Assembly: GCA_049520515.1 (NCBI GenBank)
Contig: JBEKPS010000010.1
Coordinates: forward strand, 1 to 64,000
DNA length: 64,000 bases
Direction: 5' to 3'
Source of the DNA: JAFAMS01 sp049520515
GTDB lineage: Bacteria; Vulcanimicrobiota; Vulcanimicrobiia; Vulcanimicrobiales; Vulcanimicrobiaceae
Shown: in pieces, positions 16,196-25,331 of the stretch
Numbering within the stretch: the first letter of the stretch is position 1
Layout of the letters: each line of letters opens with the position of its first letter
Made by a program: the position numbers and the translations under genes
The notes under the pieces: model-generated
What the model saw: the letters and a program-made list of their open reading frames with translations, nothing else
What the model was told of the DNA's origin: nothing
Databases searched by the model: none

Positions 16196-17394
16196 TGCGG
16201 CTTCCCGCGGGTGTTCGGGATTGGCTTCCGCACGAGCTTGCTCGCAAACGCGAGATCGAGCAGAAGATTCGTGCTGTCTTCGGCCGCTGGTCCTATCAGG
16301 AAGTGATGACGCCCGGGTTCGAGCGCTTCGAGGTACTCGAATTCGGCTTGGGCGATACGCTAACGGACGAGACGTTCCGGTTTAACGACCGTCAGGCGAA
16401 CGCACTTGCGCTTCGACCCGAGATGACGACGCCGATCGCGCGCCTCGTCTCGACGCGCATGCGCGAAGATCCCTTGCCTCTACGGCTCTCATACATCGCG
16501 CCGGCATATCGCTACGAAGAGCCGCAAGAAGGCCGGATGCGTGAATTCACCCAGGCCGGCGTTGAGCTGATCGGCTGGGGTGGCGTCGATGCTGACGCCG
16601 AGGCGCTGTTCATGGCGGTCGAGATTCTCGATGCGGTCGGTTTGTCGGATGCGTGCTTCGACATCAACGATGCAAACGTCGTGGATGGTGTTTTGGAAGC
16701 GATGGAGGTTCCGCCCGGCGAGCGCAAACGCTGCAAACAACTGATCTCGGATCGAAACGTCGTTGCACTGCGCGAGTACGATTCGCGTCTGACCGAATAT
16801 GCGATGCTGCGCGGCGGGCTCGACGCTCTCGAGCGCGTGCGGCCGCTATGCGTGACGCCAGTTTCGCAGATCGCGCTCGATCGTCTCGAGCAGCTGCTGA
16901 ATCGTGCCGCCAGCCTCGGCATCGGCGGCCGGATCAACGTCGATTTCGCGATGCTGCGCGATCTCGAATATTACACGGGCTTCGTCTTCGAAGGTTACAT
17001 CGAAGAGATTGGTTTCTCGCTGTGTGGCGGCGGACGTTACGACAACTTGCTGCCGCGCTTCGGCTACGACGTTCCGGCGGTCGGCTGGATGGGCGGTATC
17101 GAGCGCATTCTCATCGCGCTCGAACGCCGCGGACGGCATCTGGATCGCAAGTATCCGCGCATCGACATGCTGGTTGCAGGCTCCGATATCGTTGCTGCAC
17201 GCGAACGCGCGGCGGGGAACGTCGTTCGCTGCGCTTCAGCTGATCTCAGCGATGATGCGTTGATGGCTGACGCGCGCGCGCACGGCATTCCGCGCATCCT
17301 CGTTTCACGCAACGGCACCGTTAAGGAGCTTCGCGTCCGAAAGGCAACGCCGGCGCCCGTTGAAGTGCAGAGTCCGTTTCGGGCATCTCACTGA
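16195..17394 (+). CDS. hisZ: ATP phosphoribosyltransferase regulatory subunit
   Basis: 399 aa HisRS-like protein without tRNA-charging function. HisZ forms a complex with short-form HisG, which catalyses the first step of histidine synthesis, and carries its histidine feedback. Class II synthetase-like blocks are visible: LPAGVRDWLP, the motif-2-like SYIAPAYRYEEPQEGRMREF, and GGGRYDNLLPRFG with a closing GWMGGIERILIAL. The next gene is a 207 aa HisG lacking the regulatory domain, so HisZ rather than HisS is the right name. ATG overlaps the dnaE stop by one base, and the end overlaps hisG by one base. Confidence 0.92.
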   Translation: MRLPAGVRDWLPHELARKREIEQKIRAVFGRWSYQEVMTPGFERFEVLEFGLGDTLTDETFRFNDRQANALALRPEMTTPIARLVSTRMREDPLPLRLSYIAPAYRYEEPQEGRMREFTQAGVELIGWGGVDADAEALFMAVEILDAVGLSDACFDINDANVVDGVLEAMEVPPGERKRCKQLISDRNVVALREYDSRLTEYAMLRGGLDALERVRPLCVTPVSQIALDRLEQLLNRAASLGIGGRINVDFAMLRDLEYYTGFVFEGYIEEIGFSLCGGGRYDNLLPRFGYDVPAVGWMGGIERILIALERRGRHLDRKYPRIDMLVAGSDIVAARERAAGNVVRCASADLSDDALMADARAHGIPRILVSRNGTVKELRVRKATPAPVEVQSPFRASH

Positions 17395-18017
17395 TGAGCT
17401 TGGTCATTGCGGTCCCCAAAGGTGCGCTCTTCGATGATGCAGCGGCTCGATTGCGTTCTGCCGGCATCGATGTTCCGGAAGATGCCGGGCGGCGGCTCAC
17501 CGTACGCGTCGATGATGCTACCGAACTCGTCTTTCTTCGCCCGAGCGACGTCCCCGCATACGTTGAGTTCGGGGCTGCAGATTGCGGCATCGTCGGCAAG
17601 GACGTGCTATGGGAAACCGATCGGCACGTTAGCGAGCTCGCGGATCTTGGCTTTGGAGCCTGCCGGCTTGTCGTCGCTGCGCGCCGGATCGATCGCTATC
17701 ATGACGGTGCGCCGCTTCCGACCTTCCTGCGCGTCGCGACAAAATACGTTCGAAGTGCGGAAGTGTTTTTCTCCGAGCGTGACCTTCCGGTCGAGATCAT
17801 ACCGCTGCACGGTTCGGTCGAGCTTGCACCGCTCGTCGGCCTGGCCGACTTAATCGTCGACCTCACGCAAACCGGCAACACGTTGCGGGAACACGATCTC
17901 GTTATCGTCGATGAAATCGATCGCTCGACAGCGCGGTTCGTCGTCAATCCGATTCGTTTCCGAGCGAAGTATGCTGAGCTTCGCAAACTTTTGGAGCGGC
18001 TGGGAGCGGCTGCGTGA
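17394..18017 (+). CDS. hisG: ATP phosphoribosyltransferase, short form
   Basis: 207 aa catalytic subunit joining ATP and PRPP to phosphoribosyl-ATP, the committed step of histidine biosynthesis. The PRPP-binding DLTQTGNTL (156-164) is clear, as are VIAVPKG at the N-terminus and GAADCGIVGKD. The length shows the short form, which lacks the C-terminal histidine-binding domain and depends on HisZ, the gene directly upstream. It overlaps hisD by 4 nt (GTGA). Confidence 0.95.
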   Translation: MSLVIAVPKGALFDDAAARLRSAGIDVPEDAGRRLTVRVDDATELVFLRPSDVPAYVEFGAADCGIVGKDVLWETDRHVSELADLGFGACRLVVAARRIDRYHDGAPLPTFLRVATKYVRSAEVFFSERDLPVEIIPLHGSVELAPLVGLADLIVDLTQTGNTLREHDLVIVDEIDRSTARFVVNPIRFRAKYAELRKLLERLGAAA

Positions 18018-19309
18018 GGCCGCCTCCGATCATCGAAAGCCGCGACCGGAACGCGCTCGCGGAACTTTACGCGCCCGGCTGGACGCCGAACGAAGATGTC
18101 GTGGCGAGCGTCGCCAAAATTTTGCGCGATGTGCGTTCGCGCGGCGATGATGCACTGTGCGATTATGCGCGCCGCTTCGACGATCCGGATTTCAGGCTCG
18201 AGCGCTTGCGCGTCACCCTGCCGTCACTCGAAGAAGCACGCACCCTCGTCCCAAGTGAGGTCGCGGCGGGGCTCGAGCTAGCCCGTGAGCGCGTGCTCGC
18301 GTTTCACGCGCGGCAGCGCGTTCCGGATATTGAATATGACGAGCCTGACGGTTCGCGCTACGCCATTCTCGTGCGCCCGCTTGCGAGCGTCGGCGCGTAC
18401 GTGCCTGGTGGTACCGCGTCGTTACCGTCGTCGGCGATCATGACGACGGTGCCGGCGAAGCTGGCCGGCATTGGGCGCGTCGTCGTCGTGACGCCGCCTG
18501 CGCGAAGTGGGCCCGGGCTGGGCGTTAATCCAGCGATTCTGTTCGCGTGCGTGCTGTGTGGAGTGGACGAGCTCTACGCCGTCGGCGGTGCGCAAGCAAT
18601 CGGCGCGCTTGCATACGGAACGTCTCGAATCGCGCGCGTCGACAAGATCGTCGGGCCTGGGAGCGTCTGGGTCACCGAAGCAAAGCGTCAAGTCTTCGGC
18701 GTCGTCGGAATCGACGGACTCGCCGGTCCCTCAGAAGTACTCGTTGTCGCCGACGAGAGCTCCCGGCCGGAGCTCGTTGCGGGTGAAATGCTTGCGCAGG
18801 CGGAGCACGACCGGTACGCGCGTGTTGCGACCGTTTCGACGAGCCGCGACGTCTTGGCGCGCGTTTCCGATGTGCTCGTAGCGTCGGCGGAAACCGAACG
18901 CAACGACATCGTGCGGCAAGTCTTCGACGAGCGCGCCTGGCTGATACACGCGCGCGACGAAGAGGAGATCGTCGACATTATCGATCGCTTCGCGCCCGAG
19001 CATCTCTCGATTCAAACACGCGATCCGATGCAGCTCGTCCCGCGCGTCCGGCATGCCGGCGCCATTTTCGTCGGCGCATCGACGCCGGTTGCAGCCGGCG
19101 ATTACATCGCGGGGACGAATCACGTCTTACCAACTGCCGGTGCCGCACGCTTTGGATCGGGCCTGCGCCTGGGCGACTTCATGCGGACGATGTCGCTCGT
19201 CGAGTATAGTGATGCGCGCATGCAACACGATGCCGACGTCCTCGCGTCACTGGCGGAGTTCGAGGGCCTTCCAGCCCATGCGCAGAGTGCGAGAATGCGC
19301 AAACGATGA
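18014..19309 (+). CDS. hisD: histidinol dehydrogenase
   Basis: 431 aa, normal length; oxidises L-histidinol to L-histidine in two NAD-dependent steps at the end of the pathway. Conserved blocks include VPGGTASLPSSAIMT, VDKIVGPGSVWVTEAKR, IDGLAGPSEVLV and the catalytic Glu329-His330 in FAPEHLSIQT. GTG start overlapping the hisG stop by 4 nt. Only hisZ, hisG and hisD are here; hisA, hisB, hisC, hisF, hisH and hisI must lie elsewhere. Immediately downstream is a HAD phosphatase with a 4-nt overlap. Confidence 0.96.
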   Translation: MRPPPIIESRDRNALAELYAPGWTPNEDVVASVAKILRDVRSRGDDALCDYARRFDDPDFRLERLRVTLPSLEEARTLVPSEVAAGLELARERVLAFHARQRVPDIEYDEPDGSRYAILVRPLASVGAYVPGGTASLPSSAIMTTVPAKLAGIGRVVVVTPPARSGPGLGVNPAILFACVLCGVDELYAVGGAQAIGALAYGTSRIARVDKIVGPGSVWVTEAKRQVFGVVGIDGLAGPSEVLVVADESSRPELVAGEMLAQAEHDRYARVATVSTSRDVLARVSDVLVASAETERNDIVRQVFDERAWLIHARDEEEIVDIIDRFAPEHLSIQTRDPMQLVPRVRHAGAIFVGASTPVAAGDYIAGTNHVLPTAGAARFGSGLRLGDFMRTMSLVEYSDARMQHDADVLASLAEFEGLPAHAQSARMRKR

Positions 19310-20115
19310 GCCGGATACGTCTCGTTGCGCTCGATCTGGACGGGACGTTGATCTCAACGAAGCTGCAGATCTCGCAGAACGTCAAGACGACGATCGCGCG
19401 AGCACGCGACGCAGGTGTCGCGTTCACGATGATAACGGGACGGATGTTCGCGGCTGCACGCCCGTTTGCAACCGCGATTGGAATCGAAGGCCCGATCGTG
19501 TGTTATCAAGGCGCCGCAACCTATATCGTCGCCTCGAGCGAGCGTCTTGCACATACACCTATTCCCGCGCCGATCGGTGTACGGGTCTTCGCGCGCGCTG
19601 CGCAGGAAGGGGTCCGCGCGCTCGGATACTTCGAAGATCGACTCTACACCGAAGTCGACGACGAATTCACGCGCAGCTACACAGCGCTTGCGAGAGTCGA
19701 AGCGCATGTCGTCGGTCCCTTAGCAGAGTTCTTTGCCGAGCGACCCTCAACGAAGATCAATTGCGTCCTCGACCCTAAGCGAGCCGCTGCGTATGCCGAA
19801 GAGCTGCGTATTTGGCTCGCTGGTGACGCAAACGTTACGCGCAGTCAACCCGAATTCGTCGAAGTAATCGATGCCGGCGTCGATAAGGGGCACGCGCTGC
19901 AAGCGATTGCGCAGTATTATGGCGTCGAGCTTACCGAGACGATGGCGATCGGCGACTCTTGGAACGACGTACCGCTTTTGACGTGCGCGGGTTTCGGCGT
20001 GGCGATGGGGACGGCCCCGCCGGAACTGACCGAGAAGGCCGACGCGATTGTTGCCGGCGTCGAAGATGACGGCGTAGCCGAAGCGATCGAGCGTTTCATC
20101 TTGAGCGCAGCATGA
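19306..20115 (+). CDS. Cof-type HAD-superfamily phosphatase
   Basis: 269 aa HAD-IIB (Cof/YidA) hydrolase. Motif I is DLDGT with Asp10 as nucleophile and Asp12 as general acid. Motif II is ITGR, and motif III/IV is GDSWNDVPLL around residue 216. The cap domain of this class usually acts on sugar phosphates, nucleotides or pyridoxal phosphate. Placement right after hisD, with ATGA overlaps on both sides, makes a histidinol-phosphate phosphatase role conceivable, but known HolPases are of other families (HisN, PHP or HAD-IIIA HisB), so this is speculation. Confidence 0.85.
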   Translation: MSRIRLVALDLDGTLISTKLQISQNVKTTIARARDAGVAFTMITGRMFAAARPFATAIGIEGPIVCYQGAATYIVASSERLAHTPIPAPIGVRVFARAAQEGVRALGYFEDRLYTEVDDEFTRSYTALARVEAHVVGPLAEFFAERPSTKINCVLDPKRAAAYAEELRIWLAGDANVTRSQPEFVEVIDAGVDKGHALQAIAQYYGVELTETMAIGDSWNDVPLLTCAGFGVAMGTAPPELTEKADAIVAGVEDDGVAEAIERFILSAA

Positions 20116-20870
20116 GCGCCGTGCGGCGGCGCGGCAAGACGTCCCTCATCGCGCGGTTACGCATTTTCTGGATATTCATTGTCATACTGCTTATAGCAGC
20201 GGGAATTGCCGGCTTTCGTATAGCCACGTGGCCCGGTTTTGCTGCGAAGAGCATTACCGTCGTCGGAACGAGTCACGTTACGATTGCCGATGTCTTGAAG
20301 CGTGCTGCGATTACAAGCGATCGCAACGTGTGGCTGATCGACAAGCACGCTGCCGAAGCACGCGTCGATATGCTGCCGTGGGTGCAATCGACGCGCGTAC
20401 ATCGCGAATTGCCGTCGAACGTTCGGATCGTGGTTGTGGAGCGAACACCGGCCGCGTGCGTGCAAACCGCATCGGCGCGATATTTGGTCGATGCAACCGG
20501 ACACGTCATCGAAACATCGTGTAATGCTGCGCCGCGCGCAGTTGTAATTGGGTGGCCGGGGCTCGCGGCGCAACACGCGGGCTCGATGATCGACGTCGCG
20601 CAGCTTGCGCGCTTTCTGGCGGACCTTCAAACGTTGCGCGCGGATCGTTTGGAGCCGGTATTTAGCAATTTCGACCGTTTTGGAGGCCTCAACGTAACGC
20701 TGAACGGCGGGATAACGGTCCGTTTTGGTGACGACCGGGACTTGGCCCAGAAAGCCAGACTGGTCGATCCGATCCTCCAGGCCTACGGTAAACGGACCCG
20801 AGACGTCGCGGTTATCGACCTCCGAGCGCCGGCAACCCCCGTTGTCGAGGAACGCAGCCCCCACAAGTAG
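20112..20870 (+). CDS. ftsQ: cell division protein FtsQ/DivIB
   Basis: 252 aa: short basic cytoplasmic tail, one membrane segment (about 18-36), then an extracytoplasmic POTRA domain beginning ITVVGTSHVTIADVLKRA (about 45-115) and a beta domain with RYLVDATGHVI. This is the FtsQ/DivIB layout. FtsQ links early and late divisome proteins at the septum. It overlaps the phosphatase gene by 4 nt and is followed after 35 bp by ftsA. The usual mur/ddl genes upstream of ftsQ are missing; the his genes and dnaE occupy that place. Confidence 0.88.
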   Translation: MSAVRRRGKTSLIARLRIFWIFIVILLIAAGIAGFRIATWPGFAAKSITVVGTSHVTIADVLKRAAITSDRNVWLIDKHAAEARVDMLPWVQSTRVHRELPSNVRIVVVERTPAACVQTASARYLVDATGHVIETSCNAAPRAVVIGWPGLAAQHAGSMIDVAQLARFLADLQTLRADRLEPVFSNFDRFGGLNVTLNGGITVRFGDDRDLAQKARLVDPILQAYGKRTRDVAVIDLRAPATPVVEERSPHK

Positions 20871-20905
20871 TAGGGATTTCCGTGGGGAGACACAATATCT
20901 AGGGG

Positions 20906-22120
20906 ATGAGGTCGCAGACCCTCGCCGGGCTCGACATTGGGACGACTAAAACGTGCGCCGTCGTCGCCGCAGCCGGCCCTGCCGGCCTCGAGATCATCGG
21001 AGTCGGGGAAGCACCCTCGACCGGACTACGCCGTGGCGTGGTCACCGATCTCGAGGAGACCGTCAAGGCCATCGAAGCCGCGACGGAGCGGGCCGAGCGC
21101 ATGGCGGGCGTGTCCATCTCCCAAGTCTACGTGGGCGTTACCGGCGAGCACATTCAGAGCACGAACAATCGCGGCATCGTCGCCGTATCCGGCGAGGAGC
21201 GCGAGGTCGTGCACGGCGACGTGCGCCGCGTCCTCGACGCTTCCAAGATCATCAACCTGGCTGCGGATCGTCAGATCATTCACGCGCTGCCGCGACACTA
21301 TACGGTCGACGGGCATGAAGGCGTGACCGATCCGGTCGGTATGTCGGGTGGACGTCTCGAAGTCGAGACACACATCGTTACCGGCGGAACGACGTTCATT
21401 GCGAACGTGCTCAAATGCGTTCATCGTGCCGGGCTTGAGACAGCCGGGCTCGTCTTCGAGCCGCTTGCATCGTCTGCCGCGACGCTGCTGCCCGAAGAGA
21501 AGCACGTCGGCGTCATCTTGCTCGATATCGGCGGCGGCACGACCGACATCGCCGTGTACGTCGGCGGCGGCGCGATTCACACCGGGACGTTACCCGTCGG
21601 CGGCAATATCTTGACGAACGATATTGCGCTTGGCTTGAAAACGAATTTTGCCGAAGCCGAGAACGTCAAGCGCACGTACGGCAGTGCCGCAAAATTCGAG
21701 CTGGGCGACGAGACGAGTTTTTCGGTCAAGACGCTCGACGGCCGCAATTCACGGATGGTGACGACACAAGAGTTGCGCGCGATCATCGAACCGCGCATCT
21801 CGGAGATGTTTCGTATGGCACGCGCGCACATCTCGGAGCACGTTGCGCGCGATATGATATTGGGCGAAGTCGTGCTCACCGGCGGCGGCGCACGGTTGTC
21901 AGGCATCGACGCCGCCGCCAGTGAGATCTTCGGCCTTCCGACGCGCATCGGATATCCCTCGACACTCGCGGGACTCAACGATGCGGTCAAACAACCCGAG
22001 TACGCGACGGCGGTTGGGCTCGTCATGTTCGGCCCGAAATCCGACGGCGCACCGACAAATGGTCACAGGCGAGGCATTATCGGTCGTCTTGGGACCTGGG
22101 TCGGCGACCTGTGGAATTAA
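20906..22120 (+). CDS. ftsA: cell division protein FtsA
   Basis: 404 aa actin-fold ATPase that anchors the FtsZ ring to the membrane. Seen: LAGLDIGTTKTCAVVA (phosphate 1), the SHS2/1C region with VYVGVTGEHIQS, GVILLDIGGGTTDIAVY (phosphate 2), VVLTGGGARLSGI (adenosine motif) and a C-terminal amphipathic helix ending GRLGTWVGDLWN, the membrane-targeting tail. The 3' end overlaps a possible upstream GTG of ftsZ, but the better ftsZ start is 32 bp downstream. Confidence 0.95.
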   Translation: MRSQTLAGLDIGTTKTCAVVAAAGPAGLEIIGVGEAPSTGLRRGVVTDLEETVKAIEAATERAERMAGVSISQVYVGVTGEHIQSTNNRGIVAVSGEEREVVHGDVRRVLDASKIINLAADRQIIHALPRHYTVDGHEGVTDPVGMSGGRLEVETHIVTGGTTFIANVLKCVHRAGLETAGLVFEPLASSAATLLPEEKHVGVILLDIGGGTTDIAVYVGGGAIHTGTLPVGGNILTNDIALGLKTNFAEAENVKRTYGSAAKFELGDETSFSVKTLDGRNSRMVTTQELRAIIEPRISEMFRMARAHISEHVARDMILGEVVLTGGGARLSGIDAAASEIFGLPTRIGYPSTLAGLNDAVKQPEYATAVGLVMFGPKSDGAPTNGHRRGIIGRLGTWVGDLWN

Positions 22121-22152
22121 ACTTACCGCTTTCTTTGGAGGATACTACGCCG

Positions 22153-23211
22153 ATGGCAGACGCCAAACGTTTCGTTCCCGATCATGCCGCGACGATCAAG
22201 GTGATCGGCCTTGGCGGAGGTGGATGCAACGCCGTCAACCGCATGATCGAGGCGGGTCTGGGCGGTGTCGAGTTCTACGCGATCAACACCGACGTACAAG
22301 CTCTTCGCAACGTGAAGACGGATAACACCGTGCAGATCGGTTCGAGTTTGACGCGCGGTCTTGGAGCCGGCGCGAACCCAAATCTCGGACACGAAGCCGC
22401 AAACGAATCGCGTGAAGATCTCGCAATGGTCCTCGACGGCGCGGATCTCGTGTTCTTGACGGCCGGTATGGGCGGTGGCACGGGAACCGGTGCGGTTTCG
22501 GTGGTTGCCGAGCTCGCGCGCGAATCGGGGGCTCTGACGATCGCAGTCGTTACGAAGCCGTTCCAATTCGAAGGCCGCAAGCGCATGCAAGTGGCCGAGC
22601 GCGGCATCGCCGAGCTCGAAGCGAAAGTCGATACGCTGATCACGATCCCGAACGAACGCATCTTGCAGATCATCGAGAAGAAGACGCCGTTGCAAGAAGC
22701 CTTCTCGCACGCCGACGACGTGCTGCGTCAAGGAATTCAGGGCATCACCGATCTCATTACGCAGCCGGGTCTCATCAATCTCGATTTTGCCGATGTCAAG
22801 GCGGTCATGACAGACGCCGGCTCGGCAATGATGGGCATCGGCGAAGGAACCGGCGAGCATCGCGCAGCTGACGCAGCGCAGAAAGCGATCGCATCGCCGT
22901 TGCTCGAGACGACGATCGAAGGTGCGCGCGGCGTGATCTTCAATATCACGGGCGGCAGCGATCTTTCAATGTACGAAGTGAACGAAGCTGCCGAAATGAT
23001 CTCGCGGGCCGTCGACTCGGATGCGCAAATCATCTTCGGTGCCTCGGTCGATCCGACGATGCAAGGGCGCGTTCGCGTGACCGTGCTTGCAGCCGGGTTC
23101 GGCGTCCCCAAGACGCACGTCGAGACGGCCAAAGGAATCGACTTCGACAAAGTCGCGCCCGTCAACATGGACGACATCGAAGTTCCGGCATTCCTTCGCT
23201 ATAGGGGCTAA
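22153..23211 (+). CDS. ftsZ: cell division protein FtsZ
   Basis: 352 aa tubulin homologue; polymerises with GTP into the Z ring. The nucleotide-binding GGGTGTG is at 107-113, preceded by KVIGLGGGGCNAVNRM. The T7-loop region LINLDFADVKAVM is present. The conserved C-terminal peptide for FtsA binding, DIEVPAFLRYRG, follows the globular domain after a very short linker of about 15 residues. ATG at 22153 is preceded by TTTGGAGG at a spacing of about 11, which favours it over the GTG at 22111 inside ftsA. Last gene of the dnaE-his-fts run. Confidence 0.97.
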   Translation: MADAKRFVPDHAATIKVIGLGGGGCNAVNRMIEAGLGGVEFYAINTDVQALRNVKTDNTVQIGSSLTRGLGAGANPNLGHEAANESREDLAMVLDGADLVFLTAGMGGGTGTGAVSVVAELARESGALTIAVVTKPFQFEGRKRMQVAERGIAELEAKVDTLITIPNERILQIIEKKTPLQEAFSHADDVLRQGIQGITDLITQPGLINLDFADVKAVMTDAGSAMMGIGEGTGEHRAADAAQKAIASPLLETTIEGARGVIFNITGGSDLSMYEVNEAAEMISRAVDSDAQIIFGASVDPTMQGRVRVTVLAAGFGVPKTHVETAKGIDFDKVAPVNMDDIEVPAFLRYRG

Positions 23212-23244
23212 GGGCCTGGCGCCTTCCGCGGCGTAAAGGCGGGG

Positions 23245-24285
23245 ATGATCGAGACCGCGACCACCGTTATCGACCTGTTCAGCGACACCGCGACGAGGCC
23301 GACCGAAGGCATGCGCCGCGCGATTGCTGAGGCTGAGGTCGGCGACGAACAGCGGCGCGAAGATCCGACCGTTAACCGGTTGCAGGCCGCGGTCGCCCAG
23401 CTCTTAGGTAAAGAAGCGGCGCTCTTCTTGCCGTCCGGCACGATGTGCAATTTGATCGCGTTTGCCGTCGCGACGAAACCGGGCGACGAGATCATCTTGC
23501 ATCGGACGGCTCATCCGATCGTAGCCGAAGGCGGAGGAACACCGGCCTTCAGCGGCGCGCTCTTCAATCCACAGGACGGTGCGCGCGGTATGTTTACGCC
23601 CGCGCAGGTTGCGGCTGCAATTCGCGCCCCTTCGCGGTATTCACCGCGCAGCCGCGTCGTCTCGATCGAGCAAACGACGAACTTGGGTGGCGGGGGCGTG
23701 TGGCCGCTCGCAACCATCGCAGAGATTGCGGGCGTCGCGCGCGCGAACGGCTTGTGGATGCACTGCGACGGCGCGCGTTTGCTCAACGCCGTGGTCGCGA
23801 GCGCAACGCCGGCGGCGAGCTATGGTGCGCATTTCGATTCGATTTGGATCGATTTCAGCAAAGGTCTAGGCGCGCCGGTCGGCGCGGTATTGGCGGGCTC
23901 GCGCAGCTTCATCGAAGAGGCCTGGTACTTCAAGCAGCGTTTCGGTGGCGCAATGCGGCAAGCGGGCGTCATCGCTGCAGCTTGCCTATACGCGCTCGAG
24001 CACAACGTAGAGCGTCTTGCTGACGATCACGCCAATGCGCGGATCGTTTACGATGCGGTGCGTCAGGTTCCGAATCTCGTGGTCGAGGACGTCGAAACGA
24101 ACATCGTGATCTTCGACGTCGAGGGGCTTCGGATGACCGCGGCCGATATCGAAAATCGTCTCGGCGAGCAGCACGTGCGGCTCAGCGTAATGGGGAAGAC
24201 GAAGCTGCGCGCCGTCACGCATCTCGACGTAACGCGCGCACAAGTCGAGTTGGCGGCTCGCACGATCGTATCAGTGCTGCGCTAG
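23245..24285 (+). CDS. ltaE: low-specificity L-threonine aldolase
   Basis: 346 aa fold-type I PLP enzyme that cleaves L-threonine or L-allo-threonine to glycine and acetaldehyde. Typical blocks: DLFSDTATRPTEGMRRA, ALFLPSGTMCNLIA, HPIVAEGGG, LWMHCDGARLLNA and the PLP-binding Lys206 in DFSKGLGAPVGAVLAG. Length and motifs fit LtaE-type enzymes well. It begins 33 bp after ftsZ on the same strand and may be in its transcript; its end overlaps the convergent DUF3810 gene by 15 nt. Confidence 0.93.
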   Translation: MIETATTVIDLFSDTATRPTEGMRRAIAEAEVGDEQRREDPTVNRLQAAVAQLLGKEAALFLPSGTMCNLIAFAVATKPGDEIILHRTAHPIVAEGGGTPAFSGALFNPQDGARGMFTPAQVAAAIRAPSRYSPRSRVVSIEQTTNLGGGGVWPLATIAEIAGVARANGLWMHCDGARLLNAVVASATPAASYGAHFDSIWIDFSKGLGAPVGAVLAGSRSFIEEAWYFKQRFGGAMRQAGVIAAACLYALEHNVERLADDHANARIVYDAVRQVPNLVVEDVETNIVIFDVEGLRMTAADIENRLGEQHVRLSVMGKTKLRAVTHLDVTRAQVELAARTIVSVLR

Positions 24286-25314
24286 CGCCGAGGAAAGTGC
24301 CGCGCGTCCTGCGCTCGTCCCGAGTAGAAGTCGAATATACTCGTTGTAGTTGACGATCCCGGTCTCGACGTGTTGCGATTTGAGGTACTTGTCGTACGCT
24401 CCCCACGCGATTTTGAAGGTGAGCGGTCTGATGTTCTGCACGTCGCGCCGCCGCATCGCGCCGTAGTCAGCGAGAACGAGCGCAGAAAGACGCGCATCGG
24501 GATCCGGCAAACGCGGAAGCGCGCCGTAAACGAGCAGTAATCCGGAATAGCGAAGGATCGGATCGCGTGATTGCAGCGTAGCGAGCGCAGCGATGAAGTT
24601 GGCATCGGATTCTCGCGCGATACCGGCAACGTGTCCCCATTCGTGTTCGAGCATGAATGGGTACTCAAACCACAGGAGGTCGCTCGGCACGTACGTCTCG
24701 TACGTGAATGGGACGAACATCCCGCTCACGCCGGCCGACCGAAAATACCAATCCATGATGCTGCGCTTCGGACGAGTTGGGGTCACCTTGTGCGTGATCC
24801 CGAGTGTCCCAAGGACGGATTGTTCCGCCTCGATCAGTGCGGGTCGAATGTCAGTGTTTGCCTCGCGCTCGCGATGAGCTTCGATCGCTGCGTTGTTGAG
24901 GGCTGTGACTGCGCGTAGCTCGAGTGGTTCGAGGGCGAGCCGGTCGACGGAGCCGCCATCGTAATGGAGTGTCGTCCCGATTGATGGACGATCGTAATTC
25001 CAACCCCAATCTATCAGAAACCACAGGTAGATGACGCTGATGGTCGCAAGCGTGTGGAGTGTCAGCTGCGCGAGCGTTCGCCACGCACGTCGTGCGCGCA
25101 GCTCCAGGGTCCAGCGCAGAATGAGCCCCACGACGACGATAACGAGAATGCAATCGCTGATTGCGAACGGTAAAAGGTTCCCGAGGCCCGTGACCGTCGT
25201 TTGCGCCGCTGGATAGAATCCGTTTGCGTAGAACCCGTTTAGAAAAGTCTGGGACGGGATGACAAATATCGCGACCAGAGCAGCGATAATCGCCAGAAGG
25301 CGAGCTATGCTCAT
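24271..25314 (-). CDS. DUF3810 family membrane protein with HExxH motif
   Basis: 347 aa. Three hydrophobic segments lie in the first 105 residues (about 5-22, 48-68, 85-102), then a soluble domain that contains His223-Glu-Trp-Gly-His227 (EHEWGHVAGIARESDANF), a zinc-peptidase signature followed by a downstream Glu. FVPFTYETYVPSD and the surrounding sequence match DUF3810, a family without established function. It probably faces outward as a membrane-anchored metallopeptidase. ATG only 17 bp from the divergent M20 hydrolase start. Confidence 0.8.
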   Translation of the reverse strand: MSIARLLAIIAALVAIFVIPSQTFLNGFYANGFYPAAQTTVTGLGNLLPFAISDCILVIVVVGLILRWTLELRARRAWRTLAQLTLHTLATISVIYLWFLIDWGWNYDRPSIGTTLHYDGGSVDRLALEPLELRAVTALNNAAIEAHREREANTDIRPALIEAEQSVLGTLGITHKVTPTRPKRSIMDWYFRSAGVSGMFVPFTYETYVPSDLLWFEYPFMLEHEWGHVAGIARESDANFIAALATLQSRDPILRYSGLLLVYGALPRLPDPDARLSALVLADYGAMRRRDVQNIRPLTFKIAWGAYDKYLKSQHVETGIVNYNEYIRLLLGTSAGRAALSSALAQH

Positions 25315-25331
25315 TGCAAAAGAGGGACCCC

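Noticed and set aside
19306..20115. Calling the HAD protein histidinol-phosphate phosphatase because it follows hisD
   Set aside because: Its cap type is Cof/HAD-IIB, while known histidinol phosphatases are of other classes. Location alone is not enough.
23212..23244. Terminator between ftsZ and threonine aldolase
   Set aside because: The 33-bp gap contains GGCGCC-type GC-rich sequence but no stem followed by a T run.
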